A DNA stretch of 64,000 bases from Roseiarcus sp043784465 (GCA_043784465.1 JAYVYJ010000002.1:24510-88509); one strand, 5' to 3'; counted from the first letter of the stretch, positions 34,710 through 43,653 are shown. Notes: a model not told the origin generated them from the sequence alone. A program made the numbers and translations.

Positions 34710-35723
34710 ATGCCGCACCTTGTCAACAGCGTCGCCGATCTCATCGCCGAGCGCGACCGCGAAAGCCTTGAAGTCACGCTCGCGCGCGTGACTTTCGAGC
34801 TTTCCGGGGCGCTGGGACTGTCGTTCTGGCGCGCGTTCGAGCGTTCCGACGGGGTCTGGTTGCGCCGGCGCGTCGCGATGCCGGAGGGCGCGGAAGCCTT
34901 TGAGCCTGTGGAGGCCGACCTGCCTCTCGCCTCCGCTTCCGCTCCGTTGCGCGAGGCCTACGCGGAGCGCAACGCCGCGGCGGCGGTCAACGGGGCTACG
35001 GGGCGGCGCATTTATGTGCTGCCCGTGCTGGGCGGAGAGGGGCCGCTTGGCCTCATCGAGATTGAGGCCGAAGGGGAAATCGACGGCGAGCGGCTCGCCG
35101 GGCTTTCGGGCATGTTGCGCATCTATCGAAGCCATCTTGCCGCGCTCGACTATGGCGACACCGACGAACTGACGGGCCTCTCCAACCGCCGCACGTTCGA
35201 CGAGCAGTTGCGCCGCTTCGCCGCCGTCGAGGCGGGCGGCGGCGCCCGGCGCGGGGGCGACCCTACCCACGTCGGCGCCCATATCGGCGTAGCCGACATC
35301 GATTTTTTCAAGCGCATCAACGACAAATTCGGCCATCCCTATGGCGACGAGGTGCTGGTGCTGTTTTCCAACCTCATGCGCAGGGCATTTCGGGAGAACG
35401 ACAAGCTGTTCCGCTTTGGCGGCGAGGAATTCGTAATCATGATGCCCAATTGCGGCGTGGACGACGCGCTGCACGCGTTCGAGCGGTTTCGCACGGCTGT
35501 GGAGGCGTTTGCGTTCCCGCAAGTCGGGCGGGTTACGGTCAGCGTCGGCGTGGCGTCCTTATGCCCGCATGACACCGGCTCGTCCGCCTTCGGACGCGCC
35601 GATCAGGCGCTCTACGTCGCCAAGCGCGAGGGCCGAAACCGAGTTGTGCGCTATGAGGCCATCCTGCCGTCCGGGGGAGAGGGCGCTGCGGCGACGGCGG
35701 AGAGGGAAGTCGAGTTGTTCTGA
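34710..35723 (+). CDS. Diguanylate cyclase (GAF-like plus GGDEF)
   Basis: A 337-residue soluble protein. Residues 1-145 look like a small GAF-type sensory domain; 150-325 are a GGDEF domain with DELTGLSNRR, DIDFFKRINDKFGHPYGDEVL and an intact GGEEF at 237-241. The inhibitory I-site RxxD (Arg228, Asp231) sits exactly five residues before GGEEF, so feedback inhibition by c-di-GMP is expected. It follows urtE by 46 nt and could be co-transcribed. Confidence 0.93.
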   Translation: MPHLVNSVADLIAERDRESLEVTLARVTFELSGALGLSFWRAFERSDGVWLRRRVAMPEGAEAFEPVEADLPLASASAPLREAYAERNAAAAVNGATGRRIYVLPVLGGEGPLGLIEIEAEGEIDGERLAGLSGMLRIYRSHLAALDYGDTDELTGLSNRRTFDEQLRRFAAVEAGGGARRGGDPTHVGAHIGVADIDFFKRINDKFGHPYGDEVLVLFSNLMRRAFRENDKLFRFGGEEFVIMMPNCGVDDALHAFERFRTAVEAFAFPQVGRVTVSVGVASLCPHDTGSSAFGRADQALYVAKREGRNRVVRYEAILPSGGEGAAATAEREVELF

Positions 35724-35830
35724 AACGCCTCGCTCGAAGTTTCGTCTCACTTGCGGGCATTCGAGCCTTGCCAAGGCCGCCTGCGGCCTCAACATAGGCG
35801 GGCGCGCCAAAGGGGCGCGAGAGCGAGGGC

Positions 35831-36778
35831 ATGGGCACGTTCCGCCATCTCATGGAGGCGCTCGACGCCGAAGGCGCCGCTGCGCTGGTCACGCTGGTGG
35901 GCGTCAGCGGCTCCAGTCCGCGCGAACCCGGCGCGCGCCTCGTCGTGCGGCCCTCGGGCGCGTTTCGCGGCACCATCGGCGGCGGACGGCTTGAATACGA
36001 GGCGATCGAGGAAGCGCGCCGGGCCATGGGCAAGGGGCGCGGCGCCGCCTTGCGCCATCGCGCCTTGCTGGGGCCCGACTATGGCCAATGCTGCGGGGGC
36101 CGGGTCGACTGGCTCGTGGAGACGTTCGACGGGCGCGACCTCGCGCCTTTGGCGGCGTTGTCCGCACGGGAGGCGGAGGCGCCCTTCGCCACGCTCGCGC
36201 GGCTCGACGGCGAGGGCCGCTATTTACGAAAGACCTGCGACGCCGTGGCGGCGGCGAACTCGGCGGCGCTTTCTCCCGACGGCGAGGTGCTGCGCGAGGC
36301 GTTCGGCGAAGCTGCGACGCCGGTATGGGTATTCGGGGCTGGCCACGTCGGGCGGGCGCTCGCGCTGGCGCTGGCCCCGCTGCCTTTCGCGCTGCGGTGG
36401 ATCGATTCGCGCGCCGACGCGTTCCCAAATTATGCCCCCGCGAACGCGATGCGCGTTCACGCCGTCGATCCCGTCGCGGAAATGGTGGCGGCGCCGGAGG
36501 CGGCGCTCGTTTTGATTATGACCCATTCGCACGCGCTCGACTTCGACCTGACGCTGGCGGCGCTCTCGACGCGCGGGCGCCCGTATGTCGGGCTTATCGG
36601 CTCGCAGACCAAGCGCGCGCGATTCGTCTCGCGGCTGCGGGCGGCTGGGCTTGATGAAGCCGCGTTGGCGCCGTTCGTCTGCCCCATCGGCGTGGCGGGG
36701 GTGGAAGGCAAGGCGCCGGCGGTGATCGCGGCGGCGACCGCGGCGCAATTGCTGATGCGGCGGCCAGGCGCGTCCTGA
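35831..36778 (+). CDS. xdhC: XdhC/CoxI-family molybdoenzyme accessory protein
   Basis: XdhC binds molybdenum cofactor and promotes its sulfuration and insertion into xanthine dehydrogenase-type enzymes. The 315-residue protein has the N-terminal XdhC domain (GSSPREPGARLVV, TIGGGRLEYEAI, QCCGGRVDWL) and the C-terminal Rossmann-like domain (VFGAGHVGRALA, YVGLIGSQTKRARF, CPIGVAGVEGKAPAVIA). The xdhA/xdhB structural genes that usually precede it are absent from the window. Confidence 0.9.
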   Translation: MGTFRHLMEALDAEGAAALVTLVGVSGSSPREPGARLVVRPSGAFRGTIGGGRLEYEAIEEARRAMGKGRGAALRHRALLGPDYGQCCGGRVDWLVETFDGRDLAPLAALSAREAEAPFATLARLDGEGRYLRKTCDAVAAANSAALSPDGEVLREAFGEAATPVWVFGAGHVGRALALALAPLPFALRWIDSRADAFPNYAPANAMRVHAVDPVAEMVAAPEAALVLIMTHSHALDFDLTLAALSTRGRPYVGLIGSQTKRARFVSRLRAAGLDEAALAPFVCPIGVAGVEGKAPAVIAAATAAQLLMRRPGAS

Positions 36779-36800
36779 AAAGGGGGCGTGACGGGAGCGA

Positions 36801-36835
36801 CCCCCACCCTGACCCTCCTCCGTAAAGGGGGAGGG
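36801..36835. repeat. GC-rich hairpin repeat between convergent genes
   Basis: A 9-bp stem (CCCTCCTCC / GGGGGAGGG with one G-T pair) around GTAAA, next to CCCCCACCCTGA. Read on the other strand it contains the CTCCCCC-hairpin-GGGTCAGGGTGGGGG pattern of a dispersed intergenic repeat common in alphaproteobacteria. It may terminate both xdhC and the convergent flavoprotein gene. Confidence 0.6.
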
Positions 36836-36870
36836 AATATCCGCGCGGTGGGGCTCGACGGGCCGAGGTC

Positions 36871-38085
36871 TTAACGCGCCAGCGCAAGCTTTCTGAGATC
36901 GAGGTTTTCGTCGGCGGCTTGATCCGGCGTGAGCGGGGTTTGTGCGGCCAGAAGACGGCGGGCGGACATGTGGTCGGCGCCTCGGTTGACGGTCTCGACA
37001 GCCTTCAGTCTGTCGCCTGCGAAGCCGAAAACGGTGAGGGCGCGCCGATCGACGCCGCCGCGCGCGACCCAGCGGTCGACGTCCCTGGAAAGGCCCGCGA
37101 TCTGCAATTTGAGATCGCCCTGATCGCTCCAGAACCACGGCAGGGCCGCATAAGGCTGGGGCTTGCCCATCAATCGGCTGGCGACGCATTTGGCCTGATC
37201 GGCGGCGTTCTGCACGGATTCCAGCCGCGTGCGGGCGCCCTCGTAGGTAAAGCGGGCGCAATCGCCGATCGCGGAGACGTGGGGCTCGCTGCTCAGCAAA
37301 GTCTCATCGACGAGGACGCCGTCGGAGCAGGCGATACCGGCGGCGGAGGCGAGGGCGTCCTCCGCCACGACGCCTACGCCCACCAGCACGAGATCAGCGG
37401 GCACGCGCGCGCCGTCGGAAAGTTCGACCTCGGAGACGCTAGTCCCGCCGTGCAAAGCGGCGACGCCGACGCCGAAGCGGAAATCGACGCCGAAGGCGCG
37501 ATGCGCGGCGTCGAAGAAGCTTGAGGTCGCAGGCGAAACGGCGCGGCCCATCGGGCGGTCCGCGATTTCGACCACCGTTACGCTCAAGCCCAGCGCGCAA
37601 GCGGTGGCGGCGACTTCCAGCCCGATGAAGCCCGCGCCGACGACGACGAGGCGGCGGGCGGTCGCCAGCCTCTGTTTGAGCCTAGCGGCGTCGTGGATCG
37701 TGCGCAAAACATGGACCCCGGCGAGGTGGAGTCCGGGCGCACGCAGGGCGCGGGCGCGGGCGCCGGTGGCGAGGATCAAATGATCGTAGGGCGCCTTGCC
37801 GCCGGTTGACAGGGTTACGCGTTGCGCCGCGCAGTCGATTCGCGTGACGGCGACGCCAAGTGCGACATCGATGCGATGGTCTTCGAAAAACTGCGCGGCT
37901 TTGAGTGGCAGGCCCGCAAGGTCGGACTGGCCTTTGAGGAACGCTTTGGAGAGCGGCGGCCGCTGATAGGGAAAATCGGCTTCCGCCGAGAGCAACGTGA
38001 TGGCGCCGGTGAAGCCGTCGTCGCGCAGGCTGACGGCGGCCTGAACGCCGGCATGGCCGGCGCCTACGATCACGATTGCGGTCAT
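36871..38085 (-). CDS. Ferredoxin-NAD(+) reductase-type FAD oxidoreductase
   Basis: A 404-residue two-dinucleotide-binding flavoprotein of the BphA4/rubredoxin-reductase type. The FAD motif is VIVGAGHAGVQAA at the N-terminus, the NAD motif VVVGAGFIGLEVAATA is central, followed by ATGARARAL, SAIGDCARF and the C-terminal PWFWSDQGDLKLQIAG region conserved in this subfamily. It would pass electrons from NAD(P)H to a 2Fe-2S ferredoxin or rubredoxin; no such partner is adjacent, although fdxA is 4 kb away. Its ATG overlaps the murJ stop. Confidence 0.9.
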   Translation of the reverse strand: MTAIVIVGAGHAGVQAAVSLRDDGFTGAITLLSAEADFPYQRPPLSKAFLKGQSDLAGLPLKAAQFFEDHRIDVALGVAVTRIDCAAQRVTLSTGGKAPYDHLILATGARARALRAPGLHLAGVHVLRTIHDAARLKQRLATARRLVVVGAGFIGLEVAATACALGLSVTVVEIADRPMGRAVSPATSSFFDAAHRAFGVDFRFGVGVAALHGGTSVSEVELSDGARVPADLVLVGVGVVAEDALASAAGIACSDGVLVDETLLSSEPHVSAIGDCARFTYEGARTRLESVQNAADQAKCVASRLMGKPQPYAALPWFWSDQGDLKLQIAGLSRDVDRWVARGGVDRRALTVFGFAGDRLKAVETVNRGADHMSARRLLAAQTPLTPDQAADENLDLRKLALAR

Positions 38086-39671
38086 CGACGTCTCGCCAAG
38101 CGCTGAAACACGCCCCCGGCTTTCCGCCAGATGCGCAGGAAAGGCAACCGGCGCCCGAACAGGCGTCCCGTCATCTCGAACAGCGCGCCATAGGCGAGGC
38201 TCATCAGGCCAAAGGTCGCCAGCAGCACGATTTCGTTGCGAAGGATGGGCAGACGGTGGACCAGCGCGCGGGCGAGTTCGAGGCCGGGCAGCGTCGCCGC
38301 CGCCGCCCCCGCCGTGGCGAACAGGATGAGCGCGAGGCTCTCGATCAGGTCGTCGTCGGCGCGGGCGAGGCCGCGCGCGTGGGCGACCCAAACCAGCAGG
38401 CCGAAATTGATCCAGGCGCCCACCGAAGTGGCGATGGCGAGGCCGGCGGGGCCATAAGTCCCCGTCAGCGCGAATTTGAGCGCGACGTTGACGACGAGGC
38501 CGCCATAAAAGCAGTTGCGCGGCGTCTTGTTGTCGCCGCGCGCCTGAAAGGTCGCGACCGCCGAGCGGATCAGCACCATCGGCAGCAGCCCGAAGCCATA
38601 CGCCGCCAGCACCGAGGCCGAGCGCTCCGCCGAGGCCGCGCCGAACGCGCCGCGTTGATAGGCGCCGCGCACCAGTTCGTCGGGGATCAGCAGGAAGCCG
38701 ACGAGGAAGGGCGCGCACAGCGCGAGCGACAAAGCGATGGTGCGGTTCTGGGCGTTTTGCGCGCCCTGGGGGTCGCCGGCGGCGATGCGGCGCGACATCT
38801 CGGGCAGCAGAACGGTGCCTGCTGCGGCGCCGATGAGGCCGAGCGGGAGCTGATAGAGGCGGTCGGCGTAGTTGATCGCCGAGACGGCGCCGGTCGGCAG
38901 GCCCGAGGCGATGATCGTGTCGGCGAGAATGGCGATCTGCTGTCCCGCCGAACTCACCACCGCCGGCCACAGCGAGCGGAAGAACTGGCGCACGTCCGCG
39001 TTGAGTTTTGGTTTGGCGAAACGCTCCAGAACGCCGCGTCGCCGCGCCCAGGCCGCGACCACAAAGAGTTGCGCGAAGCCGGAGGCGAGCACGCCCCAGC
39101 TCGCCGCATAGCCCGCGTTGGGGAACAGGCCGGGGGCGATCCACGCGAGCCCGAGAAAAAGCATGACGAACAGGTTGAGCAGGACGGGCGCGAAGGCGGC
39201 GACGGCGAAGTCGCCATGCGCGTTGAGCGTGCCGGAATTGAGCGTGACGATGACGACGAGCGCCAGATAGGGGAACGTGATTCGGGTCATGCCCACGGCG
39301 AGGTCGAATTTCGCGGGATCGGCGGCGAAACCGGGGGCTAGCAAAGCGACGAACTGCGGCATGAACACATAGGCCGCGATCAGCAGCGCGATCTGGCTGA
39401 GGGCGAGAAACGAAAGGATGCGGCTGGCGAAATCGCGCGCGGACGCCGGGCCGTCGGCCGTGAGGATGCGGGTGTAGGTCGGCACATAGGCGCTGTTGAA
39501 CGCGCCCTCGCCGAAAATGGCGCGGAACTGGTTGGGCAGCCGAAGCGCCACGAAATACGCGTCCGCCAGCGGCCCCGCGCCCATGACGGCGGAGATGACC
39601 ATCTCCCGCAGGAAGCCGGTCAGGCGCGAGAGGGCGGTGCCGACGCCGACGGAGAAGAACTGTCTGATCAC
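38082..39671 (-). CDS. murJ: Lipid II flippase MurJ (MviN)
   Basis: MurJ moves lipid II across the inner membrane for peptidoglycan synthesis. A 529-residue MOP-superfamily protein with 14 membrane helices; VGVGTALSRLTGFLREMVISA, NQFRAIFGEGAFNSAYVPTY and PLGLIGAAAGTVLLPEMSRR are diagnostic. It is the first gene of a two-gene unit with the flavoprotein. Confidence 0.96.
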   Translation of the reverse strand: MIRQFFSVGVGTALSRLTGFLREMVISAVMGAGPLADAYFVALRLPNQFRAIFGEGAFNSAYVPTYTRILTADGPASARDFASRILSFLALSQIALLIAAYVFMPQFVALLAPGFAADPAKFDLAVGMTRITFPYLALVVIVTLNSGTLNAHGDFAVAAFAPVLLNLFVMLFLGLAWIAPGLFPNAGYAASWGVLASGFAQLFVVAAWARRRGVLERFAKPKLNADVRQFFRSLWPAVVSSAGQQIAILADTIIASGLPTGAVSAINYADRLYQLPLGLIGAAAGTVLLPEMSRRIAAGDPQGAQNAQNRTIALSLALCAPFLVGFLLIPDELVRGAYQRGAFGAASAERSASVLAAYGFGLLPMVLIRSAVATFQARGDNKTPRNCFYGGLVVNVALKFALTGTYGPAGLAIATSVGAWINFGLLVWVAHARGLARADDDLIESLALILFATAGAAAATLPGLELARALVHRLPILRNEIVLLATFGLMSLAYGALFEMTGRLFGRRLPFLRIWRKAGGVFQRLARRR

Positions 39672-39902
39672 GTGCGCGTCTATAGCCGAAGTTCGCCGGC
39701 GCGAGGGGGCCGGGCGTTGAGGTTTCTTAAATCCTGAAAGGGTAGCGTCGCGGCTTAATAGCGGGCCCGACTTAACGCGCCCTTGGCGCGCGGCGTCGGG
39801 TCGTCTAAAGGGCTACGCTCGTAAGGATCGCGGGCCGCGCGATTTCACAAGTTCAATTATTCTGCGACGCCGACGTTTTCGGGTCGCGGCCAGGGAGCCA
39901 AG

Positions 39903-41810
39903 ATGGAGGAAGATACGCAGGAGCCGACCGCGCCGGAAGGCGCGCCCTCCGCGCCCTCCGCCCAGACGCCTGATCCCGCTCCGCCTGACGCGGCGCCTGC
40001 CGATGGGGCCGAGATCGAGCCTGTGGCCGCCGAGGCGGCTACCGTCGAGCCTGTATCCGCTGAAGGGGGGAATGAGACGCCGACGCCCGTCGCCGAAGGC
40101 GCCGCGCCCGCCGACTGGACCCATCTGCGCGGCCTTCAGGCTGTAGAGGCTCCGGCTCCGGGCTGGGCCGAGCGTAGCGACTACGCCGAGGAACTGACGA
40201 AGGAAATGTTGACGCGGGCCGCGCGTTTCGTGCGCTCGGTCGATGATTCGATCGTGCTTTCGAGCGAGGGGGCGATGCGCTGGCTGGGCGATCCGGTGGC
40301 GCGCGTCATCGCGGGCGAGACGCCGCTGGCGCCGCGTACGGTGCTGCTGGCCGACGAAGCTCTGTCGGGCGATGAGCGCGACGCTGCGCAGACCCGCGCC
40401 AACCTGTGGCTCGCCGCGCATGTGCGCAAGCTGCTGGGGCCGCTGGTCGCGCTTGGCGAGGGCGCGGACCTGCCGGAAGGCGCACGGGCGCTGGGCGCCA
40501 AGATCGCCGAGGCGTTTGGCGTGCTGGAGCGCGAGCGGGTGCGCAACGAAGTGCGCGGGCTCGACCAGACGACGCGCGGCGCGTTCCGCAAGCTGGGCGT
40601 CCGGTTCGGCTCGCTCTATATATATGTGCCGCCTTTGCTCAAGCCGGGGCCGCGCGCGCTTTGCACGCAACTCTGGATGTTGCGGCGTGGCCCCGATACG
40701 GGTGCGGACCGACTTCTGGCGTTCGCCTCGGCCGGGCGCACTTCGTTCGCCAACGACGGCACGGTGTCGCCGGACGCTTATCGCGTCGCCGGGTTCCGCC
40801 TGTGTGGCGAGCGGGTTGTGCGGGTCGATATTCTGGAGCGGCTGTCGGATCTGATCCGCGCGGCGATGCCCGATTTCATGCGTAGCGGTTCGCGGACGGC
40901 GACCGACGCCCACGGCTTCGTGGTGACGTCGCAGATGACGTCGTTGACCGGTTGTTCGGGCGAAGCGTTCGCCTCGATTTTGCGGTCGCTGGGCTACGAA
41001 TCGGCCATGGTCGGCAAGGCCGCGTTCGAGGCGGCGCGCAAGCCTGCGCCGACCGAGCCGATCAAAGCGCCCGACGCCGCGTCCGTCGCGGATAGCGAGA
41101 CGGCGCCGGACGCGACGTCTGCGGAAGAGTCCGAGCAAGCGGAGGCGCCGGGGCAAGAGGAGAGGTCCGGGCAGGCTGAAGCGTCTGAACAAACTGAGGC
41201 GGCGACGGCTGAGCCCGTCGATCAGGCGGAAGAGGCCCCCCGCGAAACGGTCGATCTTGGGGAAGCGGGGGCCGTCGAGGAGTCCGCGTCAGACGAGGCG
41301 AGGGGTTTGGCGGAGGCGCAAACCGATGTGACGGCGCACGAGGCTCCGGAGCCGGAGGTCGTGGAGGCGAGCGAGCCGGGATCGGCGACAACGGGGGAAG
41401 CGTCCTTCGGGGGTGAGGAGCCGGAGGCGGCCGTGGCGGCGGCGCCTGCTGCGGACGGGGAGATTGAAGTCTGGCGTCCCGCGCCGCGACGTCCGCGCGC
41501 GCCGCAACGTCCCCCGCGTCAGGAGCGCACCGCCGCGCCGGGACCGAATCGGCGACATGCCCAACATCGCCAGCCGGAGGCGGCCGCGCCTGTCGAGGTC
41601 GTGGCGCCAGCGCCCGCAGAGCCTGCGCGACCGGAGAAACGACGCGACGAAACGCCGCGGCGGTTTGAAGGCAAAGGCGACAAGCGCGGTCGCGACGAGC
41701 GGCGGGACGTTCCGCCGCGCCGCGACAGCCGACCCGCCGACCCCGATTCGCCGTTCGCGAAACTCGCTGCGCTGAAGCCGCTGCTTGAACAACGCGACAA
41801 AAGAAATTAA
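39903..41810 (+). CDS. Stand-alone C-terminal region of a SUV3-like helicase, motor domains absent
   Basis: A 635-residue protein. Residues 1-55 are Ala/Glu/Pro-rich. Residues about 65-365 (HLRGLQAVEAP, DDSIVLSSEGAMRWLGDPVA, VLLADEALSG, GVLERERVRNEVRGLDQTTR, LGVRFGSLYIYVPPLLKPGP, VAGFRLCGERVVRVDILERL, MTSLTGCSGEAFASILRSLGY) correspond, as I recall the family, to everything downstream of the ATPase core in alphaproteobacterial SUPV3L1-like helicases. Residues about 370-520 are acidic low-complexity, 520-610 basic, and the end SPFAKLAALKPLLEQRDKR is the family's usual C-terminus. No Walker A, DExH or other helicase motif exists here or upstream. CAGGGAGCC precedes the ATG. Its position before fdxA and carD is the usual helicase locus. 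Function of the remnant is unknown; RNA binding is plausible. Confidence 0.75.
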   Translation: MEEDTQEPTAPEGAPSAPSAQTPDPAPPDAAPADGAEIEPVAAEAATVEPVSAEGGNETPTPVAEGAAPADWTHLRGLQAVEAPAPGWAERSDYAEELTKEMLTRAARFVRSVDDSIVLSSEGAMRWLGDPVARVIAGETPLAPRTVLLADEALSGDERDAAQTRANLWLAAHVRKLLGPLVALGEGADLPEGARALGAKIAEAFGVLERERVRNEVRGLDQTTRGAFRKLGVRFGSLYIYVPPLLKPGPRALCTQLWMLRRGPDTGADRLLAFASAGRTSFANDGTVSPDAYRVAGFRLCGERVVRVDILERLSDLIRAAMPDFMRSGSRTATDAHGFVVTSQMTSLTGCSGEAFASILRSLGYESAMVGKAAFEAARKPAPTEPIKAPDAASVADSETAPDATSAEESEQAEAPGQEERSGQAEASEQTEAATAEPVDQAEEAPRETVDLGEAGAVEESASDEARGLAEAQTDVTAHEAPEPEVVEASEPGSATTGEASFGGEEPEAAVAAAPAADGEIEVWRPAPRRPRAPQRPPRQERTAAPGPNRRHAQHRQPEAAAPVEVVAPAPAEPARPEKRRDETPRRFEGKGDKRGRDERRDVPPRRDSRPADPDSPFAKLAALKPLLEQRDKRN

Positions 41811-41884
41811 CCGAATTTCGAGTGCGCCTGGGAGATGTTCGTGGCTGACCTTGTGACAGGGCGCCTAGCAGCGTTGAGGGGCTT

Positions 41885-41918
41885 GGCGATGACCTATGGG
41901 ACCCGGCGATGACCTATG
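41885..41918 (+). repeat. Duplicated fdxA start region forming a 7-codon upstream frame
   Basis: The 14-mer GGCGATGACCTATG occurs at 41885-41898 and again at 41905-41918, a 20-bp period. The second contains the fdxA ATG. The first ATG (41889), with GAGGGG 7 nt upstream, opens a frame of seven codons (MTYGTRR) whose TGA overlaps the fdxA ATG as ATGA. Confidence 0.85.
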
Positions 41919-42247
41919 TGGTGACCGAGAACTGCATCAAGTGCAAATATATGGATTGCGTCGAGGTCTGTCCCGTGGATTGTTTCTACGAGGGCGAGAA
42001 CATGCTGGTCATTCATCCGGACGAGTGCATCGATTGCGGGGTATGCGAACCCGAATGCCCGGCCGAGGCGATCAAGCCTGACACCGAGCCGAGCCTGGAC
42101 TCCTGGCTCAAGCTGAACGCGGACTATGCGAAGTCGTGGCCCAACATTACCGTAAAGCGAGAAGCGCCGGAGGACGCGAAGTCCTTCGACGGTCGCGCAG
42201 ACAAATTCAAGGAGTTCTTTTCCCCTGAGCCGGGGCAAGGCGACTGA
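41909..42247 (+). CDS. fdxA: Seven-iron ferredoxin FdxA
   Basis: A 112-residue ferredoxin with one 3Fe-4S and one 4Fe-4S cluster. Cysteine spacing matches the Azotobacter FdI pattern: Cys9, Cys17 and Cys50 for the 3Fe cluster and Cys21, Cys40, Cys43 and Cys46 for the 4Fe cluster (CIKCKYMDCVEVCP, CIDCGVCEPECP). The C-terminal half (SLDSWLKLNADYAKSWPNIT) is the normal extension. Electron carrier of the cytoplasm. Translation may be coupled to the 7-codon upstream frame. Confidence 0.97.
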   Translation: MTYVVTENCIKCKYMDCVEVCPVDCFYEGENMLVIHPDECIDCGVCEPECPAEAIKPDTEPSLDSWLKLNADYAKSWPNITVKREAPEDAKSFDGRADKFKEFFSPEPGQGD

Positions 42248-42486
42248 CGGCCTTTCCTCCAATGCGAGGCTTTGAATTAACCGACAGTTGATCGGCTTGC
42301 CGGATGCATGCCCGCGGGCTTTTGATTTTCACGCGCAACTGTGATAAACAAGTTGTTAATGCACGGTTCGCGCCCTTTTGAGGGCGAACGACGTCTTCCC
42401 CGGCGGTGGGAGTGATCTCCCTTCTTCGCGCGTCGTTCGTCGTCGCTGAAGGGTGCGCACGTCTCGCGTTTCTGGAGACCAGGCAA

Positions 42487-43578
42487 ATGGCGGCGCGTAA
42501 AAAAGTCACAAAGACGGCCAAGTCTGGCGAAACGGCGGCAGCGATTCGTTCCAAGCCGGACGTCGGTCGCGCGAAAATTGCGGGGTCCAAGGCTGTGCGG
42601 TCAGCCGCTCCCAAGCCGGTTGGCGTGACCCATACGGCGACGAAGCCGGATAAGGCAGGGGCGAAGCCGGAGAAAGCGGCGACCAAGCCGGCCCCGAACG
42701 TAGCGGGGGCGGCGCCGCGAAAGGCGGAGGTTGTGGCGGTTAAGCCTGAGGCAAGGGCGCACGTCCATCCTGTCGGCGCGCCCGGCCCGCAGGCGGGGAA
42801 AGCGCGAACCGAGCGGGTCGATGTGAAAGCAGGCGAGGCTTTGGCGGAAACGACAAAGGCGACGACAGGCGTGTCTGCGCCGGCTTTCGCCTCAGCGGCC
42901 GCTTTGCCCTTAGCGCCTGCTGCGGCGGCGAAGACGGCGAAACCGGCTCCCGCGCCGAAAACGAACGAACGTGAACCCTCAGGCGGCGATCAGAAAACGA
43001 TGAAAAACAGCGTGAACAGGCATGGGTTCAAACTCAACGAGTTCGTGGTTTATCCCGCGCATGGCGTAGGACAGATCGTCTCCATCGAGGAACAGGAGGT
43101 CGCGGGGTTCAAGCTGGAATTGTTCGTCATCAATTTCGCCAAGGACAAGATGACGTTGCGCGTGCCGGTAGGCAAGGTGACGGGCGTGGGCATGCGCAAG
43201 CTGTCCGACCCGGATCAGGCGCGCCGTTCGCTCGAAATCCTGACGGGGCGCGCCCGCGTGAAGCGCACGATGTGGTCGCGTCGCGCGCAGGAATATGAAG
43301 CCAAGATCAATTCGGGCGACATCAACGCGATCGCCGAGGTGGTGCGCGACCTGTTCCGCTCCGAGGCGCAGCCTGAGCAGTCCTATTCGGAACGCCAGCT
43401 TTACGAGGCCGCGCTCGATCGCATGATGCGCGAGATCGCCGCCGTGCAGAAGACCAGCGAGGCCGAGGCGTTCAAGGTCATCGATACGCAACTCAAGAAG
43501 AACACCAAGCGCGGCGCCAAGGCCGACCCCTCCGACCCGGCGGACGCCGACGAGGCGGGCATCGAAGAGGCCGCCTGA
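42487..43578 (+). CDS. carD: CarD/CdnL-family transcription factor with long Ala/Lys/Pro N-terminus
   Basis: CdnL/CarD binds the RNA polymerase beta subunit and stabilises open complexes, notably at rRNA promoters. The CarD domain begins about residue 179 (GFKLNEFVVYPAHGVGQIVSIEEQE, DKMTLRVPVGKVTGVGMRKLSD) and is complete through the helical C-terminus (WSRRAQEYEAKINSGD). The first about 175 residues are low-complexity, rich in Ala, Lys and Pro, like a histone H1 tail. A second in-frame ATG at 43000 would give a 192-residue protein of usual length but lacks a good ribosome binding site at normal spacing; ATG 42487 has GGAGACC and AGG upstream. Terminated by the hairpin at 43604. Confidence 0.9.
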   Translation: MAARKKVTKTAKSGETAAAIRSKPDVGRAKIAGSKAVRSAAPKPVGVTHTATKPDKAGAKPEKAATKPAPNVAGAAPRKAEVVAVKPEARAHVHPVGAPGPQAGKARTERVDVKAGEALAETTKATTGVSAPAFASAAALPLAPAAAAKTAKPAPAPKTNEREPSGGDQKTMKNSVNRHGFKLNEFVVYPAHGVGQIVSIEEQEVAGFKLELFVINFAKDKMTLRVPVGKVTGVGMRKLSDPDQARRSLEILTGRARVKRTMWSRRAQEYEAKINSGDINAIAEVVRDLFRSEAQPEQSYSERQLYEAALDRMMREIAAVQKTSEAEAFKVIDTQLKKNTKRGAKADPSDPADADEAGIEEAA

Positions 43579-43603
43579 AAGCCTCTGTGACGGGAAACCT
43601 TTG

Positions 43604-43636
43604 CGGCGTCGTCCCTTGCGGGACGGCGCCGTTTTT
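43604..43636 (+). terminator. Intrinsic terminator of carD
   Basis: A 12-bp stem (CGGCGTCGTCCC / GGGACGGCGCCG, one G-T pair) with loop TTGC, directly followed by TTTTT, 25 nt after the carD stop. Confidence 0.9.
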
Positions 43637-43653
43637 ACGATAAGCGGGGCTAC

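Noticed and set aside
42310..42326. Terminator after fdxA (GCCCGCGGGC followed by TTTT)
   Set aside because: The palindrome leaves room for only a 3-bp stem with a realistic loop, so it is too weak to list.
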